Part shown: piece after piece, positions 62,384 to 64,000 of the stretch | Numbering within the stretch: position 1 is the first letter of the stretch | How the letters are laid out: each line of letters begins with the position of its first letter | NCBI RefSeq assembly: GCF_946478805.1 | Contig: NZ_CAMLDC010000005.1 | Location: 209,551 to 273,550, forward strand | DNA from: an uncultured Fluviicola sp. | GTDB taxonomy: Bacteria > Bacteroidota > Bacteroidia > Flavobacteriales > Crocinitomicaceae | Reading direction: 5' to 3' | Length of the DNA stretch: 64,000 bases | Made by a program: the position numbers and the translations under genes | The notes under the pieces: model-generated | Told to the model about the DNA's origin: nothing | The model's database searches: none | Seen by the model: only the letters and a program-made list of their open reading frames with translations

Positions 62384-63952
62384 ATGCTGGATAGACTGAC
62401 CGGTAAGCCCGTTCATTATTATATTCAATTGGTTGCAATGATGGGAATTGCGGCCGGATTGCCCTTTAGCAAAATTCCACTTTCAATAGGAATGATGCTT
62501 TTAGGACTGAATGTCATTTTGCTGTGGGATTGGAAAACGGTTTGGAACAATTGGAGTTCCAATAAATGGCTTTGGCTCTTGTTTGCCTATTTTGCATTCG
62601 AACTGCTTTCTATTTTGTGGTCAGCAAACAAAGGAGAAGCGTGGGATATCATTCGCAGGGAACTGACACTTTACGCAATTCCACTAGCAATCGTAGCGAT
62701 TCCTTTAACAGCTTTCAAACATTACAAATGGGTTGCACTGAGCTTTTTAGCTGCTGTATTCCTAAGCAGTTTCATCAACGTAGGAACCTATTTTCATTGG
62801 TGGGGTGCGAAAATCTATGACGATATCAGAAGCCTTTCATTATTTGTTTCGCATTTGCGTTACGCAATGATGGTGATACTTGCGCTGGTTTTTTGCGCTG
62901 CATGGTGGATCCGGAAGTTTCCCTATCGTTGGATTGCCGTGTTATTGGCTCTTTGGTTTGTTTTCTACGCGATCCTTTCCCAGATCGGAATGGGAATGTT
63001 CACACTTTCGGGTGTAGTCTTGATGATGTTCTGGTTTAAAGTGAAGTCCATCCGGATCCTTTGGATAAAAAGAACCTTTATTGCTTCGTTTAGCGCTTGT
63101 GTCCTCTTTGTTGGAATTTTTCTCTATGTGAAGCTTCAACCGATTCCTCAGAAAGTGCAGATCAACATTGCCGATTACGGAACAAGGTCAGTGAACGGGA
63201 ATCTCTATACTTTCGATCTGATGGACAGTATCAACTGGGAAAATGGTTATCCGGTTCAGGCATTTGTTGCAGAAGATGAGTTGAGGAAAGAATGGTCAAA
63301 GTGTTCCAAAGTGAATTATGATACCGGTGTGGACCTGAAAGGAAACCCGATTCGGAATATCTTGTGGAGGTATATGACTTCCAAAGGATTGAGAAAAGAT
63401 TCTGTTGATTTTCAGAGGATGAACAATCAGGATATCCGCAATGTGGAACTTGGATTTGCTTCGGTTGAAATGGCAAAAGGAGGAATTTCTGCCCAAATCT
63501 ACCGCATGCGTGGTCAGTTGAATGATGCCGAAAATCCAAACGGGAAATCACTCTTGGAAAAAATAGAATCTTTAAAAGCCGGAATTACAATTATAAGAGG
63601 TAATCCGATCGGTGGGGTCGGAGTTGGTGATCTGAAAGCGTCTTTTGCACAAGCCTATAAATCAAATCATTCAAAACTGACAATTGAGAACCAGCATCTG
63701 ACGCACAATCAATTTCTGACTACCTGGATTGCAGGCGGCATCTTTTGTTTTATTGCTTTTATCAGTTTATGGTTTATCCAGTTTGCAGTTGCATTGAAAA
63801 TTAATGCCTTCGAATGGACGGGTTTTTTGGTGATCACCCTGCTTTCTTATTTGATCGAGGACACTTTACAAACCCAAACGGGTGTCACATTCGTTGCTTT
63901 CTTCTTTGCCTTCTTCATTACTGGAAGAAAAATCTTGTATCCGGGGAAATAG
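62384..63952 (+). CDS. O-antigen ligase-family membrane protein
   Basis: 522 residues with about eleven membrane helices. The long periplasmic loop in the C-terminal half carries IIRGNPIGGVGVGDLKASFAQAYKSN and LTHNQFLTTWIAGG, the Wzy_C/WaaL motif region with the conserved His. It would join polymerised O-antigen to lipid A-core, or another polymer to its acceptor. Its neighbour is a protease, not a sugar gene, so the polymer is unknown. It is complete and ends just before the tandem repeat. Confidence 0.8.
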   Translation: MLDRLTGKPVHYYIQLVAMMGIAAGLPFSKIPLSIGMMLLGLNVILLWDWKTVWNNWSSNKWLWLLFAYFAFELLSILWSANKGEAWDIIRRELTLYAIPLAIVAIPLTAFKHYKWVALSFLAAVFLSSFINVGTYFHWWGAKIYDDIRSLSLFVSHLRYAMMVILALVFCAAWWIRKFPYRWIAVLLALWFVFYAILSQIGMGMFTLSGVVLMMFWFKVKSIRILWIKRTFIASFSACVLFVGIFLYVKLQPIPQKVQINIADYGTRSVNGNLYTFDLMDSINWENGYPVQAFVAEDELRKEWSKCSKVNYDTGVDLKGNPIRNILWRYMTSKGLRKDSVDFQRMNNQDIRNVELGFASVEMAKGGISAQIYRMRGQLNDAENPNGKSLLEKIESLKAGITIIRGNPIGGVGVGDLKASFAQAYKSNHSKLTIENQHLTHNQFLTTWIAGGIFCFIAFISLWFIQFAVALKINAFEWTGFLVITLLSYLIEDTLQTQTGVTFVAFFFAFFITGRKILYPGK

Positions 63953-64000
63953 TTCAATAGTTCAATAGTTCAATAGTTCAATAGTTCAATAGTTCAATAG
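63953..64000. repeat. 8-bp tandem repeat (TTCAATAG) at the window end
   Basis: Six perfect copies of TTCAATAG run from 63953 to the end of the window, directly after the TAG stop of the O-antigen ligase gene. The array continues outside the window, so its length is unknown. It could be an intergenic low-complexity tract or a slippage hot spot. Confidence 0.8.

Overview
The window looks like chromosomal DNA of a Bacteroidota bacterium, most likely a flavobacterium-type organism (a Fluviicola/Crocinitomicaceae-like genome would fit, but that is inference). The pointers are AT-rich intergenic regions, TAnnTTTG promoter motifs ahead of many genes, an OmpA protein with thrombospondin type-3 repeats, a protein with a type IX secretion-like tail, and above all a flexirubin-type pigment gene cluster.

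Layout. 1-7182: partial gatA, tatA, an OmpA-like protein, then a polysaccharide export set (undecaprenyl-phosphate sugar-1-P transferase, Wza-like lipoprotein, Wzc-like tyrosine kinase). 7189-12710: a secreted orphan, recJ, an acyl-CoA carboxylase beta subunit and two lipoproteins, one a metzincin-like protease. 12975-15768: haem genes hemA-hemC-hemD. 15938-16603: a fatty acid hydroxylase-family membrane enzyme.

16681-50294 is a composite flexirubin (aryl polyene ester of a dialkylresorcinol) cluster of about 33.6 kb in five transcription blocks. The left minus-strand block carries darA, darB, an orphan, a BtrH-like acyltransferase, an ABC exporter and an ACP-KS-CLF cassette. A divergent plus-strand gene encodes a GT2-DUF2062 glycosyltransferase. 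The long minus-strand block (38290 to 26004) holds a methyltransferase, tyrosine ammonia-lyase, ketoreductase, four KS-like or CLF-like genes plus one short KS-like protein, two ACPs, two hot-dog dehydratases, a thioesterase, an acyltransferase, a deacetylase and a LolA-like carrier. The divergent plus-strand block (38478-46670) encodes two CrtI-like oxidoreductases, a fused MMPL-acyltransferase-methyltransferase and a halogenase-like flavoprotein. Finally a C45 peptidase/acyltransferase and a PaaK-like ligase (minus) face a phosphopantetheinyl transferase (plus). The expected scheme is: ammonia-lyase makes 4-coumarate, the ligase loads it on an ACP, the KS/CLF-KR-DH set extends it to an aryl polyene, DarA/DarB make the resorcinol, an acyltransferase joins the two, and the LolA/MMPL/ABC proteins move the lipid-like pigment to the outer membrane.

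50318-64000: small secreted proteins, a 2-hydroxyacid dehydrogenase, a YtxH/holin-like/DUF6327-like membrane trio, an Lrp regulator divergent from a methionine gamma-lyase-type PLP enzyme, an acyltransferase-3 protein, a UvrD-type helicase, cysS, rnpA, an S41 protease and an O-antigen ligase, ending in an 8-bp tandem repeat. I found no tRNA, rRNA, CRISPR array, insertion sequence or prophage. The pigment cluster belongs to a known class; what deserves a closer look is its unusual acyl-transfer and flavoenzyme content and its duplicated ACP-KS-CLF cassettes.
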